Source: Emticicia oligotrophica DSM 17448 (GTDB lineage: Bacteria > Bacteroidota > Bacteroidia > Cytophagales > Spirosomataceae). From it: 64,000 nt of DNA. The translations under genes were made by a program, and so were the position numbers. The notes beneath the pieces were generated by a model. That model saw nothing but the letters and a program-made list of their open reading frames with translations. It searched no databases and was not told the DNA's origin. The stretch is from assembly GCF_000263195.1 (NCBI RefSeq), contig NC_018748.1:1240001-1304000 (forward strand), written 5' to 3'. Positions 45,231 through 53,493 of this stretch are shown in pieces; within the stretch, counting starts at the first letter, position 1, and every line of letters starts with the position of its first letter.

Positions 45231-45263
45231 GAAAATAGTTGTTATGCTAACTATTTTCTTTTT
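45231..45263 (+). terminator. Hairpin with T-run upstream of the E1 gene
   Basis: Perfect 10-bp arms gaaaatagtt (45231-45240) and aactattttc (45249-45258) followed by tttttt. It could terminate leftover transcription or attenuate the E1 gene. The rest of the 44934-45330 spacer is AT-rich and featureless. Confidence 0.6.
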
Positions 45264-45330
45264 TAAGAATACAGACCCATATTTTTGGTTCTATAGCCAG
45301 TAGTGAGCCATTCACTCTATTTTTCATTTT

Positions 45331-47745
45331 ATGACAAACCTACTTGCCTCAGTTGCCTCTACCGATGTTCTTTTAACGAAAGAAGAAGTACTCAATGATT
45401 ATAGAATAGCTTGTGAAAGCCGTGAAGTAAGTTACATTGGCCGACAGGACGTTTTCAGGGGTAGAGCCAAATTTGGTGTCTTTGGAGATGGAAAAGAATT
45501 GGCTCAAATTGCTATGTCGAAAGTTTTTCGTATGGGTGATTTCCGCTCGGGATATTACCGTGACCAAACATTTTTGGCCGCTGTTGGTGGGCTTACTTGG
45601 CAACAGTTTTTTGCTCAATTATACGCACACACTGATACTGCCCACGACCCATTTACAGGTGGCCGCTCAATGAACGCCCACTACGGCAATAAATTATTGG
45701 ATGAAAAAGGCGAATGGCTAGACCAAACCCAGATGTATAATACCATTTGCGATGTTTCGTCAACGGCGGGCCAAATGCCACGTGCGATTGGATTGGCCTA
45801 TGCTTCAAAATTGTTTAGAGAGAATCCTGCTTTACACCAATTTACAAAATTTTCGAAAAAAGGAAATGAAGTATGTTTTACCACCATTGGTGATGCCTCT
45901 ACTTCACAAGGTATGTTTTTCGAATCTATCAATGCGGCTGGTGTCTTGCAAATTCCCATCATATTTTCGGTTTGGGACGATGGCTATGGTATCTCTGTTC
46001 CGATAAAATATCAAACCACCAAATCGAGTATTTCGGAAGCTTTGGCGGGTTTCCAACGCAAAGAAAATTCTAATGGCATTGAAATAATTGTTGCTCGTGC
46101 ATGGAATTATGTAGAGCTAATTGATGCCTACCAAAAAGCAGCCCTTTATGCCCGCGACCAACACGTGCCTGTACTCGTACACGTAGTTGAAGTAACTCAA
46201 CCACAAGGACACTCTACATCTGGTTCGCATGAGCGTTACAAATCAAAAGAACGTTTAAAATTTGAACAAGAATTTGATTGTAATACACTTTTCAAAAAAT
46301 GGATTTTGGAAAATGGATACGCCACAACAGAAGAAATCAGCGAAATAGAAGCCAATGCCAAAGATGTAGCAAAAAAATCACGCAATGCTGCTTGGAGTGC
46401 CTACCGTGACTCACTAAAGCCAGAGTATGACTCAGCCTTAGCGATACTCAAAAAAGCAACCACCGAAAGCAAAAATGCCAAGGCTATTTCGAACATAAGA
46501 GAGGGGCTCGAAAAAACTGAAAATGCAGCCAGACGCGATGTAATCGCTGCTGTAAAAAAAGCCATCAGAACCATGCGTTTTGAAGAGAATACGGCAAAAA
46601 AAGAACTAAGCAAATGGCTCAATGATGTAGCTCCCGAAAACTACAAACGTTTTAATTCTCATTTGCTGAGTGAGTTCCCATCTTCACCAATGTTTGTCAA
46701 ATCAGTAGCACCTCAATATACTGAAGAAAGTCAATTTGTTGATGGTCGTGAAATTATCAATACCTATTTCGATAAATTATTAGAGCGAGACCCACGAGTA
46801 TTTGCCATTGGAGAAGATGTTGGAAAAATCGGCGATGTAAATCAAGGTTTTGCGGGGCTTCAAGAAAAATACGGAGAAATTAGAGTTACCGATGCCGGGA
46901 TTCGTGAAACAACCATTATTGGGCAAGGCATTGGAGCCGCGATGCGTGGCTTACGTCCGATTGTAGAGATTCAATACTTCGATTATATTTATTACGCCTT
47001 AGCAACCTTAACCGACGATTTAGCCTCGCTACGCTACCGTACGGTTGGACAACAGAAGGCACCACTCATAGTTCGTACACGTGGCCACCGTCTTGAAGGA
47101 ATTTGGCACTCAGGTTCACCAATGTCAGCCATGTTAGGTTCTTTGCGTGGTATGCATGTGTTAGTGCCAAGAAATTTCGTACAAGCCGCAGGTTTTTATA
47201 ATACAATTCTTAAAGGCGATGACCCCGCTCTTATTATTGAATGTTTGAATGGCTATCGAATAAAAGAAAAGTTACCGACTAACCTCGATGAAATTTGTCT
47301 GCCTTTAGGCGTTCCCGAAGTTTTAAAACAAGGTACTGACCTCACAATCGTTACATATGGTTCGATGTGCAGAATTGTCATGGAAGCAGCCCAGCAGTTA
47401 GAAGAGGTTGGAATTAATGTAGAAGTGATAGATGTACAATCGCTATTACCTTTTGATGTGCATCATTCAATTACTGAGTCTATCAAAAAAACCAATCGTG
47501 TCATCTTTGCCGACGAAGATGTTCCGGGGGGAGCATCAGCATTTATGATGCAAGAAGTGGTTGATAAACAGGGAGCCTATCGCTGGTTAGACTCTGCTCC
47601 TAAAGCAGTTTCGGCACAAGCCCATAGACCAGCGTATGCATCTGATGGTGATTATTTTTCAAAGCCAAATGCTGAAACCATCTTCGATGCTGCCTACGAA
47701 ATCATGCACGAAGCCAAGCCAACATTATTCCCGAAACTATATTAA
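45331..47745 (+). CDS. Branched-chain 2-oxoacid dehydrogenase E1, alpha-beta fusion
   Basis: 804 residues. The E1-alpha half (about 1-400) has the thiamine-diphosphate site GDASTSQGMFFESINAAG followed by VWDDGYGISVP, where the usual GDG...NN is GDA...DD as in this fused branch. The E1-beta half (about 465-804) has EDVGKIGDVNQGF, VTDAGIRETTIIGQGIGAA and FADEDVPGGASAFM. Between the halves is a helical linker rich in Lys, Ala and Glu (about 370-455). The enzyme decarboxylates branched-chain 2-oxoacids from Val, Leu and Ile breakdown; E2 and E3 are not in the window. Terminator at 47766-47813. Confidence 0.92.
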   Translation: MTNLLASVASTDVLLTKEEVLNDYRIACESREVSYIGRQDVFRGRAKFGVFGDGKELAQIAMSKVFRMGDFRSGYYRDQTFLAAVGGLTWQQFFAQLYAHTDTAHDPFTGGRSMNAHYGNKLLDEKGEWLDQTQMYNTICDVSSTAGQMPRAIGLAYASKLFRENPALHQFTKFSKKGNEVCFTTIGDASTSQGMFFESINAAGVLQIPIIFSVWDDGYGISVPIKYQTTKSSISEALAGFQRKENSNGIEIIVARAWNYVELIDAYQKAALYARDQHVPVLVHVVEVTQPQGHSTSGSHERYKSKERLKFEQEFDCNTLFKKWILENGYATTEEISEIEANAKDVAKKSRNAAWSAYRDSLKPEYDSALAILKKATTESKNAKAISNIREGLEKTENAARRDVIAAVKKAIRTMRFEENTAKKELSKWLNDVAPENYKRFNSHLLSEFPSSPMFVKSVAPQYTEESQFVDGREIINTYFDKLLERDPRVFAIGEDVGKIGDVNQGFAGLQEKYGEIRVTDAGIRETTIIGQGIGAAMRGLRPIVEIQYFDYIYYALATLTDDLASLRYRTVGQQKAPLIVRTRGHRLEGIWHSGSPMSAMLGSLRGMHVLVPRNFVQAAGFYNTILKGDDPALIIECLNGYRIKEKLPTNLDEICLPLGVPEVLKQGTDLTIVTYGSMCRIVMEAAQQLEEVGINVEVIDVQSLLPFDVHHSITESIKKTNRVIFADEDVPGGASAFMMQEVVDKQGAYRWLDSAPKAVSAQAHRPAYASDGDYFSKPNAETIFDAAYEIMHEAKPTLFPKLY

Positions 47746-47765
47746 AAACCTTCCTTAGGTAGCTT

Positions 47766-47813
47766 AAAGAGCTAATGCGTTTGAAATTATAATTTTGAGC
47801 GTATTGGCTCTTT
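47766..47813 (+). terminator. Terminator of the E1 gene
   Basis: 14-bp stem aaagagctaatgcg/cgtattggctcttt with two wobble pairs, followed by T-rich sequence. Confidence 0.75.
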
Positions 47814-47860
47814 ATCTTATTTTGCTTTTCTTTCAATTTATGATATAGTACCCAATAACC

Positions 47861-48455
47861 ATGCTGAATCTAGAGCACCCAATGTTACTAGGCTTACAAC
47901 AATATGCCCAATTTACACAAGAAAATCTCCAAACGGTTGCCCAATATTTTAAGCTTGAATCTTACGAAAAAGATACTATTATCTTAGATATAGGTCATGT
48001 AAACAATAAACTCTATTTTGTAGAAGAAGGGGTTTGTTTTACAAGAGTTTTCTTACCAAGAAGATGGTCTGCTTACTAATACACGCTGGCTTATACCAGA
48101 GGGTAGCTTTGCTTACTCAACTATAAGCTTTATCAATGAAGTTCCTACTCAAATGGGAATTAAAGCGATTGAGCGAGTAAAACTTTGGGCTATAACTAAG
48201 GAAAACATTCAAAATATCTACATGACAGTACCTCAAATGGAGCGAGTGAGTAGGCTCGTAATCGAACAGCACCTAATTACTTACGAAAAATTTCTATTAT
48301 TGATTAGGTATTGTAGTTCTGAAGAAAAACTAACTTGGTTTGAGGAAACTTTTCCTACACTAACCAACCGCATACCTCAGAAATACATTGCCTCATACTT
48401 AAATATTCGCCCTGAAACTCTTAGTAGAGTGCGTTCTAAAAGAGCTGAGCGTTAA
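47861..48455 (+). pseudogene. Crp/Fnr-family regulator broken by a +1 frameshift
   Basis: The first frame reads 72 residues (cNMP-binding-domain-like, KLYFVEEGVCFTRVF) and stops at 48079. The rest, in the next frame from about 48054, continues the same domain (QEDGLLTNTRWLIPEGSFAY) through the dimerisation helix to an HTH (RIPQKYIASYLNIRPETLSRV) ending at 48455. Removing one T near 48048-48054 (gttttctta) would restore an about 197-residue protein of normal family length. It is either a true pseudogene, a sequencing error or, less likely, programmed frameshifting. The absence of other lesions suggests a recent or artefactual event. Confidence 0.85.
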
Positions 48456-48482
48456 GCACTTAACAAGGCAACCTTTCATTTC

Positions 48483-48527
48483 TTGACTTATGTCAATTTT
48501 AATTTATCAAAACAATCCTCAAATTTG
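48483..48527 (+). promoter_or_regulatory. FNR-box-like palindrome and -7 element
   Basis: TTGAC-TTAT-GTCAA at 48483-48496 is a perfect inverted repeat of the Crp/Fnr operator type. CAAATTTG at 48520-48527 matches TAnnTTTG in 7 of 8. The box centre lies about 43-45 bases before the expected start, close to the position for activation. It is 28 bases after the broken Crp/Fnr gene. Confidence 0.55.
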
Positions 48528-48532
48528 TAAGG

Positions 48533-48592
48533 ACTATAAATCCATATCCTAATTACTAGCCATCGAGCCCTACTTGCTTGGTGGCTTTTTAT
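48533..48592 (+). ncRNA. Candidate small RNA under the FNR-like box
   Basis: About 60 bases from the expected start to an intrinsic terminator, agccatcgagc (48558-48568) and gcttggtggct (48576-48586), an 11-bp stem with two wobbles followed by ttttta. No ORF fits. Alternatively the hairpin is just the terminator of the Crp/Fnr gene. Confidence 0.4.
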
Positions 48593-48958
48593 TTTATTAA
48601 CTATTTCTATTTCTCCTGTAAAACAAAAGACGCACACCTTACAGGAATGCGTCTCTCATCGTATATATATAGATAAATTGTTAAAAAGGCAAAGGGGGCA
48701 TAAAATGTCCCCCGATGAACCCAAAACAACTTTTGCTGTGACTAAAAAAGTGAATTTCTTAGTTTAGTGTGCGATTTCTCTAAAATTTGTCGTTAAGACA
48801 ATAGTCAGAATGACTAAACAACTATACGAAACTAACAAAATACTTATAATCAGTTGTTTACATAAAATATTATTCAAAAAAAAACTTAACTAATTCTCTT
48901 TTATTTAGTTTTAGAATAAAGCCTAATAACAATTTCCTAACTTATTGATATTCAAAAA
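48593..48958. other. Non-coding stretch with overlapping hairpins
   Basis: Contains two interleaved inverted repeats at 48614-48654 (tcctgtaa/ttacagga and agacgca/tgcgtct) that cannot both form fully, and a ggggg/ccccc hairpin at about 48694-48713. Otherwise AT-rich, no ORF. Confidence 0.5.
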
Positions 48959-49744
48959 TTATAGAACACCAACCATTCTACATATTTGTATCAATGCAGT
49001 TGTATCTCTCGTACCCGTACGGGCAAGCATATTTCTACGATGATTATCTACTGTATTTGGGCTAATTTTCATTTCGGTTGCAATGTGTTTAGTATCTAAA
49101 CCTTGTGCAATGTATTGAAGCACTTCTCGCTCTCGCTCCGAAACAATATCATGTTCTAATGTTCTTTTTTCTCCTGAATAGTAAACAAAAACTTTTTTTT
49201 CTTGCATACCAAATGAACCTCTAATACAATATTCATCTCCTTTTACCAAATGTGTTACATCTTGAATAGAAAGAATAACCACCGTTGGATATTTCTCTAC
49301 ATTAAATTCAACTGGAATTATATTGATATACCAACGCATGAGACGGTTCTCTTTATCACGCAGTTTCATTCCCCATGCACTGATGAATTGCCGAGTTTTA
49401 TATACAAAATCTAAGTTTTTTTCAATATTCAATACCCAATTTATAATTGTGCTCATGAATAAATGATGCTCTTTCTCAAACATTGTCAGAAACTTCATAA
49501 GAATACCCTCTGAGAATTCTTCTTCACTGTAACCTGTGTACTTCAATATGTTTCCGCTTGCTTGAACTACCCTTAAGTGTCTGACATCTATTAAAAAAGA
49601 GAGATTCCCTTGTTGGTTATTCAACAAGTTGATAAGCCCTGACTTTTCAAGATACTTTTTATCATCTATCTTTACATCATCAGGATAAAATCGCTCTATG
49701 GTTTCGTAGAGTTTTCTTAAAATATTTTCTATTTCCCTATGCAC
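48959..49744 (-). CDS. LuxR-family regulator with PAS-like sensor
   Basis: 261 residues. Residues about 45-165 form a PAS-like domain (FLIDVRHLRVVQASGNILKYTGYSEEEF). Residues about 195-258 form a LuxR-type HTH (IVSEREREVLQYIAQGLDTKHIATEMKIS, then NTVDNHRRNML). No receiver domain. It is likely a one-component transcriptional activator. Stand-alone, convergent with the broken Crp/Fnr gene. Confidence 0.9.
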   Translation of the reverse strand: MHREIENILRKLYETIERFYPDDVKIDDKKYLEKSGLINLLNNQQGNLSFLIDVRHLRVVQASGNILKYTGYSEEEFSEGILMKFLTMFEKEHHLFMSTIINWVLNIEKNLDFVYKTRQFISAWGMKLRDKENRLMRWYINIIPVEFNVEKYPTVVILSIQDVTHLVKGDEYCIRGSFGMQEKKVFVYYSGEKRTLEHDIVSEREREVLQYIAQGLDTKHIATEMKISPNTVDNHRRNMLARTGTRDTTALIQICRMVGVL

Positions 49745-49920
49745 TTTTTGAGAAATTTTTCTTCTTATAAAACTATTTTTTAATACAAATTACGATATTT
49801 TTTTTATTTTATCAAAATTTATGTTTTGCTTAAAAACCGATGAAAAATGGGCATTTAAAGACTTTTTTTTGATAAATTGGCCAGTCGTTTTAAAAATTTT
49901 TAAATTAACTAAGAAATATA

Positions 49921-51570
49921 ATGCTTAAACAAACAACGAAACTACCGTACATCATCTTATTAGGATTAATATTTTATTTTCCATTTCTAGGGGGTGTCCA
50001 TCTTTTCGATTGGGATGAAATAAACTTTGCCGAGTCGGCCCGAGAAATGATTCTTACCGGTAATTATAGTCGTGTACAAATTGATTTTAAGCCTTTCTGG
50101 GAAAAACCTCCACTTTTCTTTTGGATGCAGACCATTGCTATGCATATTTTCGGAGTGAATGAGTTTGCAGCACGCTTCCCAAATGCCTGTATTGGAGTTA
50201 TCACTCTAATTACATTGTTTATAATTGGGAAAAAACTTAAAGATAGCACCTTTGGTTTTATTTGGTCGCTGATGTATTTGGGTGCATTCACACCTCATTT
50301 GTACTTCAAATCTGGTATTATTGACCCAACATTTAACTTGTGTATCTTTTTAGGCATCTATTTCTTTTTTACAGCAAAAATTGAGCCAATTCAATATTTA
50401 AAAAGCATCATATTTTCTGGATTTTTCATTGGGCTTGCAATCTTGACTAAAGGACCCGTTGCTGGCCTCATTTGGGGTTTAACTATATTTTTCTATGGTC
50501 TCAATATAAGATTTAAAAATTATATCAAATGGAAAGAAATGGTAATTTTTGGAATAAGCTGCCTACTAATAACCTCTATTTGGTTCGCAAATGAGCTTTT
50601 CAACAATGGCCCTTGGTTTTTCAAAGAATTCATCACTTATCAGATAAGACTTTTCAGTACGCCTGATGCTGGTCATGGTCAGCCATTTTATTATCATTTC
50701 GTTGTAGTGCTGATTGGTTGTTTTCCAATTTCGATTTTTGCCATTCGTGCTTTTACATATAATCATGCAAAGATTGATAGTACTTTTAATGAACTAACAG
50801 CTTTTGTACCGTGGATGAAAACTACTTTTTGGGTAGTAATGATTCTTTTTAGTATCGTCACGACTAAGATTGTGCATTATTCTTCGATGGCTTATTTCCC
50901 GGTTTCGTTTTTAGCCGCCAAATTTATCTACGATTGGCTCAATGAGCGTGCCACTTGGAATAAATGGGTTAGTTTTGGCTTAATTAGCATTGGAGGTATT
51001 TTATCATTAATCTTGGCCGCAGTTCCACTAGTGGGCATGAATACCAGGGCCATTATTCCGTATATCAAAGACCCTTTTGCTGTAAAAAACCTCGAAGCGG
51101 TAGTAGAATGGCATACTTACGAAATATTTATTGGAATACTTTATTTTGCCGTAATTCTTTATGCAGTTTTGGTATTAAGACACAAACGAAAAGAAGTGTT
51201 TATTTATACACTCTCCTTATCTACGGCCATTTGTTTGTTTTTATTTGGAGCAATGGTGGTTCCAAAAATCGAGCGTTATACACAAGGAGCAGCCATTGAT
51301 TTTTATGAGTCGAAACGTGGGCAAGAAGTTTACGTTCACGTATTAGGTTTTAAGAGTTACGCTCATTTATTTTATTTCCAGAAACCAGTTTCTGATGTTT
51401 CGGCAAAACTTGGAGAAAAATACGAAGATTGGCTATTGAATGGAAAAGTTGATAAACCTGTTTTCTTCGTAACGAAATTCGACCGATACGATGAATACCG
51501 AAATCACCCAAACCTTGAGCTTATCAAAGAGCAAAATGGATTTGTGTTTTTGAAGCGTAAAAACCTTTAA
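49921..51570 (+). CDS. GT39/ArnT-like membrane glycosyltransferase
   Basis: 549 residues with about 11-12 hydrophobic helices. The first periplasmic loop holds DWDEINFAESAREMILTGNY (about 36-55) with the acidic pair conserved in GT83/GT39 (ArnT/PMT) enzymes, and FWEKPPLFFWMQ (near 62). The soluble C-terminal domain is near 450-549. It should transfer a sugar from a lipid-phosphate donor to lipid A or a protein on the outer face of the inner membrane. Donor and acceptor unknown. Confidence 0.88.
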   Translation: MLKQTTKLPYIILLGLIFYFPFLGGVHLFDWDEINFAESAREMILTGNYSRVQIDFKPFWEKPPLFFWMQTIAMHIFGVNEFAARFPNACIGVITLITLFIIGKKLKDSTFGFIWSLMYLGAFTPHLYFKSGIIDPTFNLCIFLGIYFFFTAKIEPIQYLKSIIFSGFFIGLAILTKGPVAGLIWGLTIFFYGLNIRFKNYIKWKEMVIFGISCLLITSIWFANELFNNGPWFFKEFITYQIRLFSTPDAGHGQPFYYHFVVVLIGCFPISIFAIRAFTYNHAKIDSTFNELTAFVPWMKTTFWVVMILFSIVTTKIVHYSSMAYFPVSFLAAKFIYDWLNERATWNKWVSFGLISIGGILSLILAAVPLVGMNTRAIIPYIKDPFAVKNLEAVVEWHTYEIFIGILYFAVILYAVLVLRHKRKEVFIYTLSLSTAICLFLFGAMVVPKIERYTQGAAIDFYESKRGQEVYVHVLGFKSYAHLFYFQKPVSDVSAKLGEKYEDWLLNGKVDKPVFFVTKFDRYDEYRNHPNLELIKEQNGFVFLKRKNL

Positions 51571-51593
51571 TGTAAGCAATTTTCTGAAAAAGA

Positions 51594-51625
51594 TTTGAAA
51601 GATTAAGAAGATTTAGCAAACTTTG
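51594..51625 (+). promoter_or_regulatory. Candidate promoter of coaX-nadC
   Basis: TTTG at 51594-51597, a 20-base spacer and AAACTTTG at 51618-51625 (7 of 8). It predicts a start near 51632, only about 13 bases ahead of the TTG start of coaX. Confidence 0.5.
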
Positions 51626-51644
51626 GCATCAAAAAAACTCAACA

Positions 51645-52448
51645 TTGACTCAAAACCCAGCACCCATTACGCAAAACCCATCCTTATTACTAGTCATTGA
51701 CGTTGGTAATACAGATGCCACATTTGGCCTTTTCGATGGCGAAAAACTTTTGCATAATTTTAGAATTAAATCATTAAAAGACGAAAACTACGTGTATTTT
51801 GAATACCGTTTTCGTCAGTATTTTCTTGAAAACAACCTTCGTTTTTCTGATATTACGAAAGTGGTATTAAGTAGTGTAGTTCCACCGCTTACACCTGTTT
51901 TCAAGTCGTTGATTATTAATCTTTTTGGCATTGAGCCAATTGTTGTCAATGCTCATATCTTCCCTGCTTTATCGGTTTCTATTGATAACCCTGACGAAAT
52001 CGGTAGTGATTTAGTGGCGAATGCAGTAGCGGCCTTTACCAAATACCAACGCAACTGCGTAGTAGTAGATTTCGGTACTGCTCTTACATTTACGATTGTA
52101 TCGGCAGAAGGAAAAGTTTTGGGTGTATCAATTGCTCCGGGTTTACGCACAGCCGTAAAGGCCTTGTTTTCGAATACAGCCCAATTACCCGAAGTACCTT
52201 TGGAATTACCGAATTCGGTGCTTGGGAAGAACTCTGTTCACGCCATTCAAGCTGGAATTTTGTGGGGTTATGAGGGTTTGGTAAAAAATATGATTCATAA
52301 AATAAGAGCCGAACTCGGAGGCGACTGCATTGCCATCGCCACAGGTGGACTTTCTTCGATTATTTCGACTTTAAAAGAAGAGTTCGTAGAAGTTAACAGA
52401 GAATTAACTTTGGAAGGGTTAAGAATTATTGGGGAAGAATCACATTGA
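51645..52448 (+). CDS. coaX: Type III pantothenate kinase
   Basis: 267 residues. It starts with TTG at 51645; no ATG or GTG gives a complete N-terminus before the phosphate loop DVGNTDATFG (near 19-28). DFGTALTFTIV (near 141), PGLRTAVKALFSNTAQLP (near 166) and ATGGLSSII (near 231) are the remaining type III motifs. It phosphorylates pantothenate in the first step of CoA synthesis and needs a monovalent cation. nadC follows after 59 bases that hold a palindrome. Confidence 0.95.
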   Translation: MTQNPAPITQNPSLLLVIDVGNTDATFGLFDGEKLLHNFRIKSLKDENYVYFEYRFRQYFLENNLRFSDITKVVLSSVVPPLTPVFKSLIINLFGIEPIVVNAHIFPALSVSIDNPDEIGSDLVANAVAAFTKYQRNCVVVDFGTALTFTIVSAEGKVLGVSIAPGLRTAVKALFSNTAQLPEVPLELPNSVLGKNSVHAIQAGILWGYEGLVKNMIHKIRAELGGDCIAIATGGLSSIISTLKEEFVEVNRELTLEGLRIIGEESH

Positions 52449-52477
52449 AAGAATAAAACACTTTTCAAAACATAAAC

Positions 52478-52499
52478 GGTCGGCACCTTGGTACCGACC
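52478..52499. repeat. Palindrome in the coaX-nadC gap
   Basis: Arms ggtcggcacc (52478-52487) and ggtaccgacc (52490-52499) with one mismatch and a 2-base loop, 8 bases before the nadC start. No T-run. Its GGTCGGCA core resembles the palindrome at 28901-28933. Confidence 0.75.
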
Positions 52500-52507
52500 T
52501 TAGAAAT

Positions 52508-53359
52508 ATGAAATTAGATAAAAGAGCAATCAATAAATTTATTAAAGCCGCTCTTGCCGAAGACGTTGGCGATGGCGACCACACTTCTCTTTCAACGGTA
52601 CCAACCGATGCCATTGGTAAAGCAAAACTATTGGTAAAAGATGAGGGTATTTTGGCAGGTGTTGAGTTAGCCAAGATGATTTTTAAGATTGTTGATAAAG
52701 ACCTCAAAGTACAGGTTCTAATTAAAGATGGAAAACCTGTAAAATACGGTGATATTGCCTTTTATGTAGAGGGTCGTGACCGCTCGATTCTTACCGCCGA
52801 AAGATTGGTTTTAAACTGTATGCAACGCATGAGCGGAATAGCTACTACAACCAGCCAAGTGGTTAAACTACTCAAAGGAACAAAAACCAAGGTTTTGGAT
52901 ACCCGTAAAACCACGCCTTGTTTCAGAATGATTGAAAAATGGGGCGTGCAGATTGGCGGCGGAGTAAACCACCGCTTTGGCTTGTTTGACATGATTTTGA
53001 TTAAAGATAACCACGTAGATTATGCCGGAGGCATAAAGAATGCCTTAAATGCGGCCCATCAATACTTAAAATCTACTGGAAAAGATTTACCAATCGAAAT
53101 TGAAGTGCGAAACCTTACCGAACTCCAAGAGGCACTCGAAATAGGCGGCGTAGTACGAATTATGCTCGATAACTTTAGTTTTGAGAATATCAGAGAAGCT
53201 ATCAAAATCGTAGATGGACGATTCCCATTGGAAGCTTCTGGCAATATTTCGCCAAAAAATGTAAAAGAATATGCCGATTGTGGCGTTGACTATGTTTCAA
53301 TGGGCTATCTAACTCACTCAGCTAAAAGCCTTGATTTAAGCTTGAAAGCCGTAAAATAG
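52508..53359 (+). CDS. nadC: Quinolinate phosphoribosyltransferase
   Basis: 283 residues. Family motifs: EDVGDGDHTS (near 18), ERLVLNCMQRMSGIAT (near 98), DTRKTTPCFR (near 138), GGGVNHRFGLFDMILIKDNH (near 156), EIEVRNLTEL (near 199) and MLDNFS (near 222). It converts quinolinate and PRPP to nicotinate mononucleotide in NAD synthesis. nadA and nadB are not in the window. Likely co-transcribed with coaX. Confidence 0.96.
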   Translation: MKLDKRAINKFIKAALAEDVGDGDHTSLSTVPTDAIGKAKLLVKDEGILAGVELAKMIFKIVDKDLKVQVLIKDGKPVKYGDIAFYVEGRDRSILTAERLVLNCMQRMSGIATTTSQVVKLLKGTKTKVLDTRKTTPCFRMIEKWGVQIGGGVNHRFGLFDMILIKDNHVDYAGGIKNALNAAHQYLKSTGKDLPIEIEVRNLTELQEALEIGGVVRIMLDNFSFENIREAIKIVDGRFPLEASGNISPKNVKEYADCGVDYVSMGYLTHSAKSLDLSLKAVK

Positions 53360-53410
53360 TATTACGTTTTTCGGGAAGAGTTGTAATAATATTGTATGTT
53401 TGATATAGGA

Positions 53411-53455
53411 TTCGTGCCACGACTTGATTTTGATAAATTAAGAGCGTGGCACGAA
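53411..53455. repeat. Long hairpin with GTGGCAC arms
   Basis: Perfect 11-bp outer arms ttcgtgccacg (53411-53421) and cgtggcacgaa (53445-53455), continued by an inner 8-bp stem (cttgattt/aaattaag, one mismatch). It lies after nadC and may act as terminator or an interspersed repeat. Confidence 0.8.
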
Positions 53456-53493
53456 GTACTTAACTACAAAACTATTCAACCTTTCTCTAAAAA

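Noticed and set aside
48614-48654. H-type pseudoknot
   Set aside because: The loop that would have to cross the 8-bp stem is a single base, which is too short; kept only as mutually exclusive hairpins.
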